NCBI GenBank assembly: GCA_900770515.1
Contig: CAAHDP010000312.1
Coordinates: 1-41,804, forward strand
Source: an uncultured Prevotella sp.
Lineage (GTDB): Bacteria > Bacteroidota > Bacteroidia > Bacteroidales > Bacteroidaceae
Direction: 5' to 3'
Length of the DNA: 41,804 nt
This document shows, piece after piece, positions 25,313-33,257 of this stretch. The first letter of the stretch is position 1; the number at the start of each line of letters is the position of its first letter. The position numbers were made by a program, and so were the translations under genes. The notes under the pieces are model-generated. The model was not told the DNA's origin. It made no database searches and saw only the letters and a program-made list of their open reading frames with translations.

Positions 25313-25984
25313 ATGGCAAAATTTAGCAAAATGCAGGTCATGGCAGCCATGAAAGAGACTGGTATGGTTCCTGTATTCTTCAATAAGGACGTTGAAATCT
25401 GCAAGAACGTAATCAAGGCTTGCTATGAGGGTGGCGTTCGCGTTTTCGAGTTTACTAACCGAGGTGACTTCGCTCACGAGATTTTCGGTGAGTTGGTAAA
25501 GTGGGCTGACAAGGCTTGCCCTGAAATGATCTTGGGTGCTGGTACAGTTGTTGATGCTGGTACAGCTTCTCTCTATCTCCAGTTGGGTGCCAACTTCATC
25601 GTAGGTCCTAACTTCAACCCTGACATTGCACCAGTCTGCAACCGTCGCCTGGTTCCATATTCACCAGGTTGTGGTTCTGTTACAGAAATCAACAATGCTC
25701 AGGCAGCAGGTTGCGATGTAACCAAGGTATTCCCTGCTGGTAACGTAGGTGGTCCTTCATTCGTCAAGAATGTGATGGCACCATTGCGTTGGAGCAATAT
25801 CATGGTAACAGGTGCCGTAGAGCCAACAGAGGAGAATCTTACTCCTTGGATCAAGGCTGGCGTACTCTGCGTAGGTATGGGCTCTAAGCTCTTCCCTAAG
25901 GAGACTGTTGCTGCTGGCGACTGGGCTGCTATCACGGCTAAGTGTCAGGAAGCTCTTGGCTATATTGCCAAGGCTCGCGCTTAA
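25313..25984 (+). CDS. eda: KDPG / KHG aldolase
   Basis: This 223-residue class I aldolase has a Schiff-base lysine K138 in KVFPAG, a catalytic Glu in FEFTNRG (E46), a GAGTV substrate loop (75-79) and SPGC (117-120). It splits 2-keto-3-deoxy-6-phosphogluconate into pyruvate and glyceraldehyde 3-phosphate, the last step of this hexuronate route. It is co-transcribed with kdgK. No clear terminator separates it from the DUF5112 sensor gene 37 bp downstream, so read-through is possible. Confidence 0.95.
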   Translation: MAKFSKMQVMAAMKETGMVPVFFNKDVEICKNVIKACYEGGVRVFEFTNRGDFAHEIFGELVKWADKACPEMILGAGTVVDAGTASLYLQLGANFIVGPNFNPDIAPVCNRRLVPYSPGCGSVTEINNAQAAGCDVTKVFPAGNVGGPSFVKNVMAPLRWSNIMVTGAVEPTEENLTPWIKAGVLCVGMGSKLFPKETVAAGDWAAITAKCQEALGYIAKARA

Positions 25985-26021
25985 TTTTTTTGAACTTCGT
26001 TTTTAAAAGTTATTAGTTTTT

Positions 26022-29000
26022 ATGCTCATGCATAAAAAATCATGTCATCTTTACTGCGTCGTCATCAACCTTCTGGTGGTGACGGCGTTTGTTTTTTCAG
26101 CTTGTTCGCCTGCCCATCAGTATGAGGTGGATAAGTTGAATAGCCAATCCTATGCTTTTCACTATCGCAATCTTGATTCTACCAAAGTCTTGGCTAAGAG
26201 AGCTTTAGCTCTTTCTGATGATTATTCTACCGGTTATGCTGAGGCTTGCAATAACCTTGCTTTCGTGGCAATTGCCAAGATGGATTACAAGCTTGCCAAA
26301 CAGTGGCTCAACCTGGTGGAAGAACGCAGCGACAACCAGATAGAACTCCTTATTGCCGACGTCCAGAATATGCGACTCTGTCAGCGGGAAGCCCGCAACA
26401 AGGATTTCTACGCCTATCGTGAGAAAGCGATGCGCCGACTGCGCCGAATAGGCGAGGAGACTGATAACCTTCCTCCTCGTGAATATCAGCGTGCGGTCTA
26501 TGCCCAGTCAGAGTTCGCGGTTGTGGCTTCCACCTATTTCTATTATGTGCAGTTGGAGAAGCCGATGATGCAAGCCCTGAACCAGATAGACCCTGACGCC
26601 TTGGAACAGGATACAGCCCAGTATCTGAACTATCTTTACAATTTCGGTTCGGGTGGAGCGATTACCCACGGTACTCAGAACGAGATTCTGCAGGCAGAAT
26701 TCGATATGCTCATCAGATGCTACATGCTGGCGAGCGGTCCTAATCCTTATCCTTACTGGCAGGCGAATGCCCTTCAAGCTATCAGCGAACATATCCAGGA
26801 TGAAGACAACCGGGAGTTCCTCATCAGGAACAACCTGCCTGCCTTCCAGTATCTCAACATCGAGCAGATGCCAGCCAACCTGCTTGCCGGCAACTTTGCC
26901 CAGCGAGCGCTCAATCTCTTCAGCAGCTATGGCGATGTTTATCAGACGGCAGGAGCCCATCGTACCCTTGCCGAGTGCTATTGGCAAATCAGGGATTACC
27001 AGTCGTCGCTCGACTGTCTGAACCATGCGCTCTATGACAACAAGGCTATCTTCCAGGCGCCCGACCTCGTGGCTTCCATCCGCGAGCAGATGAGTCTGGC
27101 TTATTCCGCACTCGACGACAAGGTGAAGAGCGACTACAACCGCAACGCCTATCTCGACCTGCAGGAGTCTTCCCGACAGGACCGCCAGCTCGAAGCCCGT
27201 GCAGCCCAGCTCGACGATATCGCCACGATTCTCAATGTCATGATCATCGCCGTGATAGCCATGATTGTCATTGCCGTCATCCTGCTCTATGTCTTCGACT
27301 ATATGAAGCGCAAGAAAGCCAAGGAGGAATCCACGGAAGAACTGCTTAAACCTCTGCATGAACGAATGGAGCTTAATGCTCAGAAACATAAAGAATTCCT
27401 TGAGAAGCTTGAAGAGGAAACAGAACGCCGTATGGAATTGACGATGAGAGTATCTGCCAACAAGGAACGCAACGTGGAGCAGCGCACCAAAGTGGAGTTT
27501 GCCAACTCAAATCTTTCGTATATAAACCGTATGCTGAACGAGGTGACCCGACTCTGCAAGGGGGGTGAAACTGAGGAGGTAAGAAAGCAGCGCTACCAGT
27601 ATATATTGGAATTGGTAGATGTCATTGAAGACTATAACAGTACCCTGACACGCTGGATTCAGATGAAGCAGGGAATGCTGAACCTCCGCATCGAGAGTTT
27701 CTCCCTGCAGCAGCTCTTCGACATTGTGGAGAAGGGAAAGACGAGCTTCCAGATGAAGGGCATCAGGCTCGTGGTGAAGCCGACCGATGCTGTTTTGAAA
27801 GCCGACCGTGCCCTGACGCTCTTCATGATCAATACAATAGCCGACAACGCCAGGAAGTTTACTCCTGCCGGTGGCGAGGTGGTCGTTGAGGCTCAGGTCA
27901 AGGCTGAGGATAAGTATGTGGAGATTTCCATCACGGACAACGGAAGGGGTATGGACGAGGAACAGCTGGCTCATGTCTTCGACCGCGCCTATACCGGTGG
28001 ACATGGTTTCGGACTGATCAACTGCAAGGGAATCATCGAGAAATACAAGAAGACGAGCCGCATGTTTGACAAGTGCGATATTTCTGTACAGAGCAAGGTG
28101 GGCAAGGGGAGCCGTTTTGCCTTCCGCCTTCCTGCGGGTCGTATGCTCCTGCTGTCGTTGCTGATAGCCCTGTTCTCATGTCTTCCTTCAGGCAGCGCTT
28201 GGGCGAAGATGCAGAAATCTCATGGCTCTCATCATCTGCACATGCGTACAGCCGTTCAGAAGCCGCTCAATCTGCAGCGAGCAGACCAGTATGCCGACAG
28301 CGCCTATTTCAGCAATGTCAACGGTCATTACGAGCGCACGCTTGCCTTCGCCGATTCCGCAAGAGAGTATCTCAACCGCCATTATCTCTCGCTCCGACCT
28401 AAGGGAACCTTCCTGATGGTGAAGTATCCGAAGTCGGGAGCCATAGCCGAACTGCAGTGGCTCAGAGACAGTCTGCCAACCGACTACAACGTGATTCTCG
28501 ATATCCGCAACGAGAGTGCTGTGGCAGCCCTGGCGCTCCACCAGTGGGACCTGTATGCCAGCAACAACAAGGTCTACACCCAGCTCTTCAGGGAGATGAG
28601 CGCCGACAATACGCTCGATGAATACGTGCGCACGATGGAGGTTTCCAAGAACTCCAAGAATGTGGCGGTGGTTCTCCTGATACTCCTCCTGCTGCAGCTG
28701 CCGCTGGCTTACTATCTGCTGTATTATCGCCACATCTTGCGCTATCGCTTCGCAGTAGACAAGGTGAATACCATCAACCAGATTCTGCTCAGCAGCAGCT
28801 CTGACAAGGAAAAGCTGCAGCGAATCGGCGAGATATGGGATGAGAAAACCAGCCGTAGAGCCAACAGCGAACAGCTCAACGAGGTGGTGGTGCGCATCGA
28901 GAAAGCTCTGAACGACGGCATTGCAGATGTCCGGAAAGACTACAGCAGACTGGAACTGCTGGAAGATGAAATCCATCGAACGGAATACGAGGGTGACAAG

Positions 29001-29615
29001 CTGTATGTTGCCAATCAGGTGCTCGACAACTGTCTCTCTGCCCTGAAACACGAAACGATGTATTATCCGTCGCGCATCCGACAGCTCATCGAAACCAATC
29101 CCGATGATGTGGAATCGCTGCGCGAGCTGATAGAGTATTACAAATCGGTATATACCATGCTGAGTACGCAGGCGATGGAGCAGGCGAAGGGTATGGTAAG
29201 GCTGGATTACCACCTGCTGGAGCTTCTTTTCGAAATCCTGATAGCCAATACGAAGAAGTGCGACATCAGAATCGAGATTACAGACGGAAATCCTTATGCC
29301 GAGGTGTATGTGAAGCAGCATGAGTCGGCTTACGTTTCCCGCCAGATTACAGATTTCTTTTCTTCAACTACCGTGGATGTCAATTATCTCGTGGCGAGAC
29401 AGATAGCCAGAGAGGTAGGTGATATTACCAACTTGCGCGGCTGCGGTCTCAGTTCCACTGCCGGATCTGACGGCAGTGCAATCATCACGGCTGTCCTGCC
29501 TGTAGCGGTCGTTAAGAGAATCGACTTCGAGGGCTTGAAGGAAAGATGTAAATATAAGGTTGAATTAGAAATAACAGAAGTTCAGCATGAGAAACCTCAA
29601 GCTGGAGTTGAATAG
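26022..29615 (+). CDS. Giant DUF5112/DUF5113 membrane sensor, split histidine-kinase layout
   Basis: The protein is 1197 residues. A lipoprotein-like N-terminus has lipobox FSAC with Cys28. Residues ~30-390 are TPR-like repeats outside the inner membrane (DUF5112). Membrane helix 1 (~404-424) leads to a cytoplasmic coiled coil and an HATPase domain with N box NTIADNARK (604-612), G1 DNGRGM (639-644) and G2 GGHGFGL (659-665). Its phosphoacceptor helix lacks the usual histidine (VEFANSNLSYINRM, 491-504). A second hydrophobic segment (708-728) leads to another extracytoplasmic region, helix 3 (~880-902), and a cytoplasmic C-terminal module (DUF5113). That module has H1010 in LKHETMYYPSRI but no recognisable G boxes. 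The response regulator gene follows after 24 bp. Stimulus unknown. Confidence 0.85.
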   Translation: MLMHKKSCHLYCVVINLLVVTAFVFSACSPAHQYEVDKLNSQSYAFHYRNLDSTKVLAKRALALSDDYSTGYAEACNNLAFVAIAKMDYKLAKQWLNLVEERSDNQIELLIADVQNMRLCQREARNKDFYAYREKAMRRLRRIGEETDNLPPREYQRAVYAQSEFAVVASTYFYYVQLEKPMMQALNQIDPDALEQDTAQYLNYLYNFGSGGAITHGTQNEILQAEFDMLIRCYMLASGPNPYPYWQANALQAISEHIQDEDNREFLIRNNLPAFQYLNIEQMPANLLAGNFAQRALNLFSSYGDVYQTAGAHRTLAECYWQIRDYQSSLDCLNHALYDNKAIFQAPDLVASIREQMSLAYSALDDKVKSDYNRNAYLDLQESSRQDRQLEARAAQLDDIATILNVMIIAVIAMIVIAVILLYVFDYMKRKKAKEESTEELLKPLHERMELNAQKHKEFLEKLEEETERRMELTMRVSANKERNVEQRTKVEFANSNLSYINRMLNEVTRLCKGGETEEVRKQRYQYILELVDVIEDYNSTLTRWIQMKQGMLNLRIESFSLQQLFDIVEKGKTSFQMKGIRLVVKPTDAVLKADRALTLFMINTIADNARKFTPAGGEVVVEAQVKAEDKYVEISITDNGRGMDEEQLAHVFDRAYTGGHGFGLINCKGIIEKYKKTSRMFDKCDISVQSKVGKGSRFAFRLPAGRMLLLSLLIALFSCLPSGSAWAKMQKSHGSHHLHMRTAVQKPLNLQRADQYADSAYFSNVNGHYERTLAFADSAREYLNRHYLSLRPKGTFLMVKYPKSGAIAELQWLRDSLPTDYNVILDIRNESAVAALALHQWDLYASNNKVYTQLFREMSADNTLDEYVRTMEVSKNSKNVAVVLLILLLLQLPLAYYLLYYRHILRYRFAVDKVNTINQILLSSSSDKEKLQRIGEIWDEKTSRRANSEQLNEVVVRIEKALNDGIADVRKDYSRLELLEDEIHRTEYEGDKLYVANQVLDNCLSALKHETMYYPSRIRQLIETNPDDVESLRELIEYYKSVYTMLSTQAMEQAKGMVRLDYHLLELLFEILIANTKKCDIRIEITDGNPYAEVYVKQHESAYVSRQITDFFSSTTVDVNYLVARQIAREVGDITNLRGCGLSSTAGSDGSAIITAVLPVAVVKRIDFEGLKERCKYKVELEITEVQHEKPQAGVE

Positions 29616-29639
29616 AAATACTAAAAATAGAATTGAGAT

Positions 29640-30365
29640 ATGGAGAATTTTAAAGTGATTATAGTAGAAGATGTGCCACTGGAGTTGAAAGGTACCGAGG
29701 GCATCTTCAAGACCGACATTCCTGAGGCAGAAATCATTGGAACTGCCGAAAACGAACCGGCTTACTGGCGTCTTATCAAGGTGCAGAAGCCTGACCTCGT
29801 GCTGCTCGATCTGGGATTGGGCGGTTCTACCACCATTGGCGTGGAAATCTGCCGCAGCACCAAGCAGCAGTATCCCGACGTGAAGGTGCTCATCTTTACG
29901 GGCGAGATTCTCAACGAGAAGCTTTGGGTGGATGCGCTGGATGCCGGATGCGACGGAATCATCCTGAAGAGCGGCGAACTGCTCACCCGTGGTGATGTGG
30001 CCAGCTGCATGGGCGGCAAGAAGATGGTCTTCAACCAGCCTATCCTGAAGAAGATTATCGAGCGATTCAAGAAGAGCGTAAACAGCGAGCTGATGCGCCA
30101 GGAGGCTCTCATCAATTACGAGATTGATGAATATGACGAGCGTTTCCTGCGCCATCTTGCCTTGGGCTACACCAAGGAGCAGATTACTGGCCTGCGAGGA
30201 ATGCCTTTCGGTGTGAAGAGTCTGGAGAAGCGCCAGAACGAGCTGGTGCAGAAGCTGTTTCCTGACGGCAACAACGGCAATAGCGTGAATGCCACCCGAC
30301 TGGTGGTAAGAGCCTGCGAACTGCGCATCCTGGATATTGATAATCTTGTGGCTGACGAGGAGTAG
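29640..30365 (+). CDS. Response regulator with DUF5932-type output domain
   Basis: The protein is 241 residues. The receiver domain (1-~125) has acidic pocket E10/D11 (IIVEDV), phosphoacceptor D57 in LVLLDLGLGG, the FTGE switch region and the conserved Lys in ILKSGE. The C-terminal part (~150-241) has a helical LALGYTKEQITGLRGM segment that resembles a LuxR-like helix-turn-helix (RFLRHLALGYTKEQITG...VKSLEKRQNELVQKL), the DUF5932-type output. It is very probably the partner of the preceding sensor, given the 24-bp spacing and same strand. Targets unknown. Confidence 0.88.
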   Translation: MENFKVIIVEDVPLELKGTEGIFKTDIPEAEIIGTAENEPAYWRLIKVQKPDLVLLDLGLGGSTTIGVEICRSTKQQYPDVKVLIFTGEILNEKLWVDALDAGCDGIILKSGELLTRGDVASCMGGKKMVFNQPILKKIIERFKKSVNSELMRQEALINYEIDEYDERFLRHLALGYTKEQITGLRGMPFGVKSLEKRQNELVQKLFPDGNNGNSVNATRLVVRACELRILDIDNLVADEE

Positions 30366-30384
30366 GTCATGAGGGAGATAATTC

Positions 30385-31014
30385 ATGGGGAATAGGACTA
30401 TGAGGAATAGAATATCGATTTTTCGGAAGTTGACCCGTTTGGGGGCATGGCTGGCTAGCGGATTGCTGGTTGGCCAGTGCGTTCTGGTGCTGGTGTCGTG
30501 GCTGCAGACGGCTGCGATGCCGGAAACCTTCCCGCGCACGTTGCTCAATGCCGAGGGCATCCGATGGTTCTTCGGACGCTTTACGGAGAATCTGATGCAG
30601 CCGATGCTGGTCTGGCTCCTGCTGCTCTGCATCTCGCTGGGGGCACTCTACAGGAGCGGTCTGCTTCATTTCAACGGCAGGGAATATCGCCAGCGGGTAG
30701 CCATGCGAGTGGTGTTTTTCGAGTTTCTGCTGTTCGCCTTCGTGATGGTTTGTCTCACGATGGTTCCCCATGCTATATTGCTGAACGTGATGGGTGGCAT
30801 CTGGGGCAGTAGTTTTACGAAGAGTCTCCTTCCGTACATTTGTTTTGCGGTCATGGTGATGAGTCTCACCTTTGGTGTGGCGAGCAATCGCTTCCGTTCG
30901 CTCGCGGAGGCTTATGAGGCGTCGTATTTCGGCATCCGCATCTTTGCTCCGCTCTATCTCCTCTACGTTCTCTCCATACAACTCTATAGTTCCCTGGTTT
31001 ATCTTTATTTCTGA
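30385..31014 (+). CDS. Small AbgT-like membrane protein
   Basis: The protein is 209 residues with about five membrane helices (roughly 20-42, 67-90, 107-130, 143-163, 178-205). The segment LLNAEGIRWFFGRFTENLM resembles the start of AbgT (p-aminobenzoyl-glutamate transporter) proteins. These are normally ~500 residues, so this is either a short relative or a divergent remnant. It follows the response regulator by 19 bp and likely shares its transcript; a role in the same signalling system is possible but not shown. The start could instead be the ATG at 30400, 15 bp later. Confidence 0.65.
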   Translation: MGNRTMRNRISIFRKLTRLGAWLASGLLVGQCVLVLVSWLQTAAMPETFPRTLLNAEGIRWFFGRFTENLMQPMLVWLLLLCISLGALYRSGLLHFNGREYRQRVAMRVVFFEFLLFAFVMVCLTMVPHAILLNVMGGIWGSSFTKSLLPYICFAVMVMSLTFGVASNRFRSLAEAYEASYFGIRIFAPLYLLYVLSIQLYSSLVYLYF

Positions 31015-31041
31015 TGATGGAATTCCCCACGTTCCCTGAAT

Positions 31042-31097
31042 GGCAGAAGCTCCTAACTTAGGGGCTTTTGCCCATACTTGAATCATATTCGAAAGTT
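31042..31097. repeat. Degraded copy 3 of the palindromic repeat family
   Basis: GGCAGAAGCTCCTAA (31042-31056) pairs with TTAGGGGCTTTTGCC (31058-31072). The order CTCCTA, TAGGGGCTT.TGCCC, then CGAAAGTT (31090-31097) matches the ends of the 252-bp element, as if its middle was lost. It lies just past the AbgT-like gene and may serve as its terminator, although it lacks a T-run. Confidence 0.55.
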
Positions 31098-31112
31098 ATT
31101 CCTATGAAATAA

Positions 31113-31212
31113 GATAATATCTCCGTAAGATAAAAAAATATCTCCGTGAGATAAGATAATATCTCCGTAAGATAAGATAATATCTCCGTAAGATAAGATC
31201 TCCGTGAGATAT
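31113..31212. repeat. 21-bp palindromic tandem repeat array
   Basis: There are four full 21-bp units (31113-31133, 31134-31154, 31155-31175, 31176-31196) and a shortened fifth to about 31212. Each contains ATCTCCGTAAGAT or the perfectly palindromic ATCTCCGTGAGAT. There are no spacers, so it is not a CRISPR. It is non-coding and lies between convergent genes. The function is unknown. Confidence 0.8.
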
Positions 31213-31370
31213 GCAGCTTTTCCCCCTTTATTCATCTATAACCGCCTCCAAATATCAATATGAACAGTTAGTAATTTTACTAAATTATGATAGGTGAAAA
31301 AAGGCAAGATAAATATTAATTATATTTGTTGTGAAAGTATCCTCGAGTTTTTTCGGGGATAATATATATA

Positions 31371-31410
31371 AAAGGTGTATTGCAATATGTACGATTTGCA
31401 ATACACCTTT
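31371..31410 (-). terminator. Terminator of the ABC-F gene
   Basis: AAAGGTGTATTGCAA (31371-31385) and TTGCAATACACCTTT (31396-31410) form a perfect 15-bp stem. On the minus strand it is followed by TATATATATT. It is 5 bp past the stop codon. Confidence 0.8.
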
Positions 31411-31414
31411 GTCT

Positions 31415-33049
31415 TTATTTCTTCTCCAGTTCCTGAAGACTTTCCATTTTCTTTAATTCCAGGAATTCATAAATGCCACAGAGGTGCTCGCGGACACGAC
31501 CGTGCCCGAATTCGTAAACCTTGCTGACAAGACCATCTAGGAAATCACGGTCGTGGCTCACTACGATGAGCGTGCCATCGAAATCCAGCAGCGCCTGCTT
31601 CAACACATCCTTCGTCTTCAAATCAAGATGGTTGGTAGGCTCATCGAGAATCAATAAATTCACTGGCTCCAGCAGCAGCTTGAGAATGGCAAGACGGGTG
31701 CGTTCTCCACCCGACAACACTTTCACTTTTTTGGTAGAATCCTCTCCGCCAAACATAAAGGCACCGAGCAAATCACGTATCTTGTTGCGGATTTCGCCCT
31801 TGGCAACATCGTCGATAGTCTGGAACACCGTAAGCTCGCCATCCAGCAAAGAAGCCTGGTTCTGAGCGAAATAGCCTATCTGTACATTATGTCCCAACTC
31901 CAGTTTTCCCTTGTTCTGAAGCTGGCCCATGATGCATTTCACGAGCGTAGACTTACCCTCTCCGTTTCTTCCCACAAAGGCAATCTTGTCACCACGCTCC
32001 ACGGTGAGGTTCACACCGCTGAATATCTTCTTGCCGTCAAACGACATCGCCACATCGCTCATCTGCACCGGATAGGCACCGCTTCTCGGACTCGGCGGGA
32101 ACTTCAGTCTCAGTCGGCTGGTATCCTCTTCATCCACCTCGATAAGTTCTAGTTTTTCAAGCATCTTCACGCGGCTCTGCACCTGGAAGGTCTTGGAGTA
32201 GGTACCCTTGAATCGTTCTATGAAGTCCTTCGTCTCAGCAATCATCTTCTGTTGTTCCTCATATTTCTTCATCTGCTGTTCGCGGCGCTCCTTGCGCAGT
32301 TCCAGATACTGGCTGTAGGTAGCTTTGTAGTCGTAGATTCTGCCCATGGTCACCTCGATGGTACGTGTTGTGATATCGTCAACAAATTTTCGGTCGTGGC
32401 TGATGACAACCACCGCCTTTGAACTGTTGATGATGAAGTCTTCGAGCCATCCGATAGATTCGATGTCTAGGTGGTTGGTTGGCTCATCCAGTAGCAGTAC
32501 GTCAGGCGATTTCAAGAGTAGCTTTGCCAGTTCGATACGCATGCGCCATCCTCCAGAGAACTCGCTGGTAGGGCGGTTGAAGTCGGAGCGTTCAAAGCCC
32601 AGTCCGAGCAGAGTTTTTTCTACATCTTCCTCGAAATGGGTCATGTCGATGGCATAGAATTTTTCAGACAACGAAGATACCTTTTCGATGAGTTGCATAT
32701 AGTCATCGCTGTCGTAGTCGGTACGTGTGGTGAGTTCGTTGTTGATGCGGTCAATCTCCGCCTGCATCTCATGCAGATGGGCGAACGCCTGGCAGGTTTC
32801 CTCGAACACGGTTCTTCCGTCTTCGGTCATGAGGTGCTGAGGCAGATAGGCGATGACACAGTCTTTCGGTGCGGAAACCGAGCCACGAGTGGCAGTTCTC
32901 ACGCCAGCTATAATTTTGAGCAGTGTACTCTTACCTGCGCCATTCTTTCCCATCAGTGCTATACGGTCCTTCTCGTTGATCTGGAAGGAAATGTCTTTGA
33001 ATAGGGTGGTGCCGCCAAATTCTACGGTCAATCCATCAACTGTAATCAT
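31415..33049 (-). CDS. ABC-F family ATPase
   Basis: The protein is 544 residues with two ABC cassettes on one chain and no membrane segments. Cassette 1 has GKNGAGKST, EFSGGWRMRIELAK and LLLDEPTNHLDIES. Cassette 2 has GRNGEGKSTL, LSGGERTRLAILK and LLILDEPTNHLDLKT. A charged linker between them (about 240-310) is the usual P-site tRNA-interacting region. ABC-F proteins act on the ribosome as translation factors or, in some subgroups, in antibiotic resistance. This sequence looks like the housekeeping YbiT/YdiF-like type, but subgroup assignment needs phylogeny. Monocistronic; a TACCTTTG -7 box is at 33101-33108. Confidence 0.93.
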   Translation of the reverse strand: MITVDGLTVEFGGTTLFKDISFQINEKDRIALMGKNGAGKSTLLKIIAGVRTATRGSVSAPKDCVIAYLPQHLMTEDGRTVFEETCQAFAHLHEMQAEIDRINNELTTRTDYDSDDYMQLIEKVSSLSEKFYAIDMTHFEEDVEKTLLGLGFERSDFNRPTSEFSGGWRMRIELAKLLLKSPDVLLLDEPTNHLDIESIGWLEDFIINSSKAVVVISHDRKFVDDITTRTIEVTMGRIYDYKATYSQYLELRKERREQQMKKYEEQQKMIAETKDFIERFKGTYSKTFQVQSRVKMLEKLELIEVDEEDTSRLRLKFPPSPRSGAYPVQMSDVAMSFDGKKIFSGVNLTVERGDKIAFVGRNGEGKSTLVKCIMGQLQNKGKLELGHNVQIGYFAQNQASLLDGELTVFQTIDDVAKGEIRNKIRDLLGAFMFGGEDSTKKVKVLSGGERTRLAILKLLLEPVNLLILDEPTNHLDLKTKDVLKQALLDFDGTLIVVSHDRDFLDGLVSKVYEFGHGRVREHLCGIYEFLELKKMESLQELEKK

Positions 33050-33100
33050 ATTTCTTTTTCTTGTTCTTTATGTTTATTATCTTTTGTTTGTTATTTCCTG

Positions 33101-33108
33101 CAAAGGTA
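33101..33108 (-). promoter_or_regulatory. Putative -7 box of the ABC-F gene
   Basis: Minus-strand TACCTTTG followed by CAGG. No matching -33 box at 20 bp. Confidence 0.4.
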
Positions 33109-33206
33109 ATGAAATATTATCATTTTTCGGGATATTCCATCTAGAATGTTAGGTTAATGTTTCATAAAAGTTTTTGGATTAGGTGTATTTGATGAAAAAA
33201 AAAGAG

Positions 33207-33214
33207 TAACTTTG
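33207..33214 (+). promoter_or_regulatory. Putative -7 box of the GH27 gene
   Basis: TAACTTTG fits TAnnTTTG, 43 bp before the ATG. The nearest upstream TTTG (33188-33191) is only 15 bp away, too close for the usual spacing. Confidence 0.4.
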
Positions 33215-33257
33215 TATTTACAGATGCGTAAAATCAATAACTTAAACATTTTAAATC

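Larger units (their letters stand above)
31015..31414. other. 400-bp repeat-rich convergent gap
   Basis: No gene is visible. The gap contains a degraded palindromic element (31042-31097), a 21-bp tandem array (31113-31212), an AT-rich stretch with no recognisable signal (31213-31365) and the ABC-F terminator (31371-31410). Confidence 0.7.

Noticed and set aside
28188..29321. 377-residue minus-strand frame inside the sensor gene
   Set aside because: Lies wholly opposite the DUF5113 part, with no domain or leader of its own; coding bias favours the plus strand.
31113..31212. CRISPR-like array
   Set aside because: Units are directly adjacent with no unique spacers, and no cas genes are in the window.
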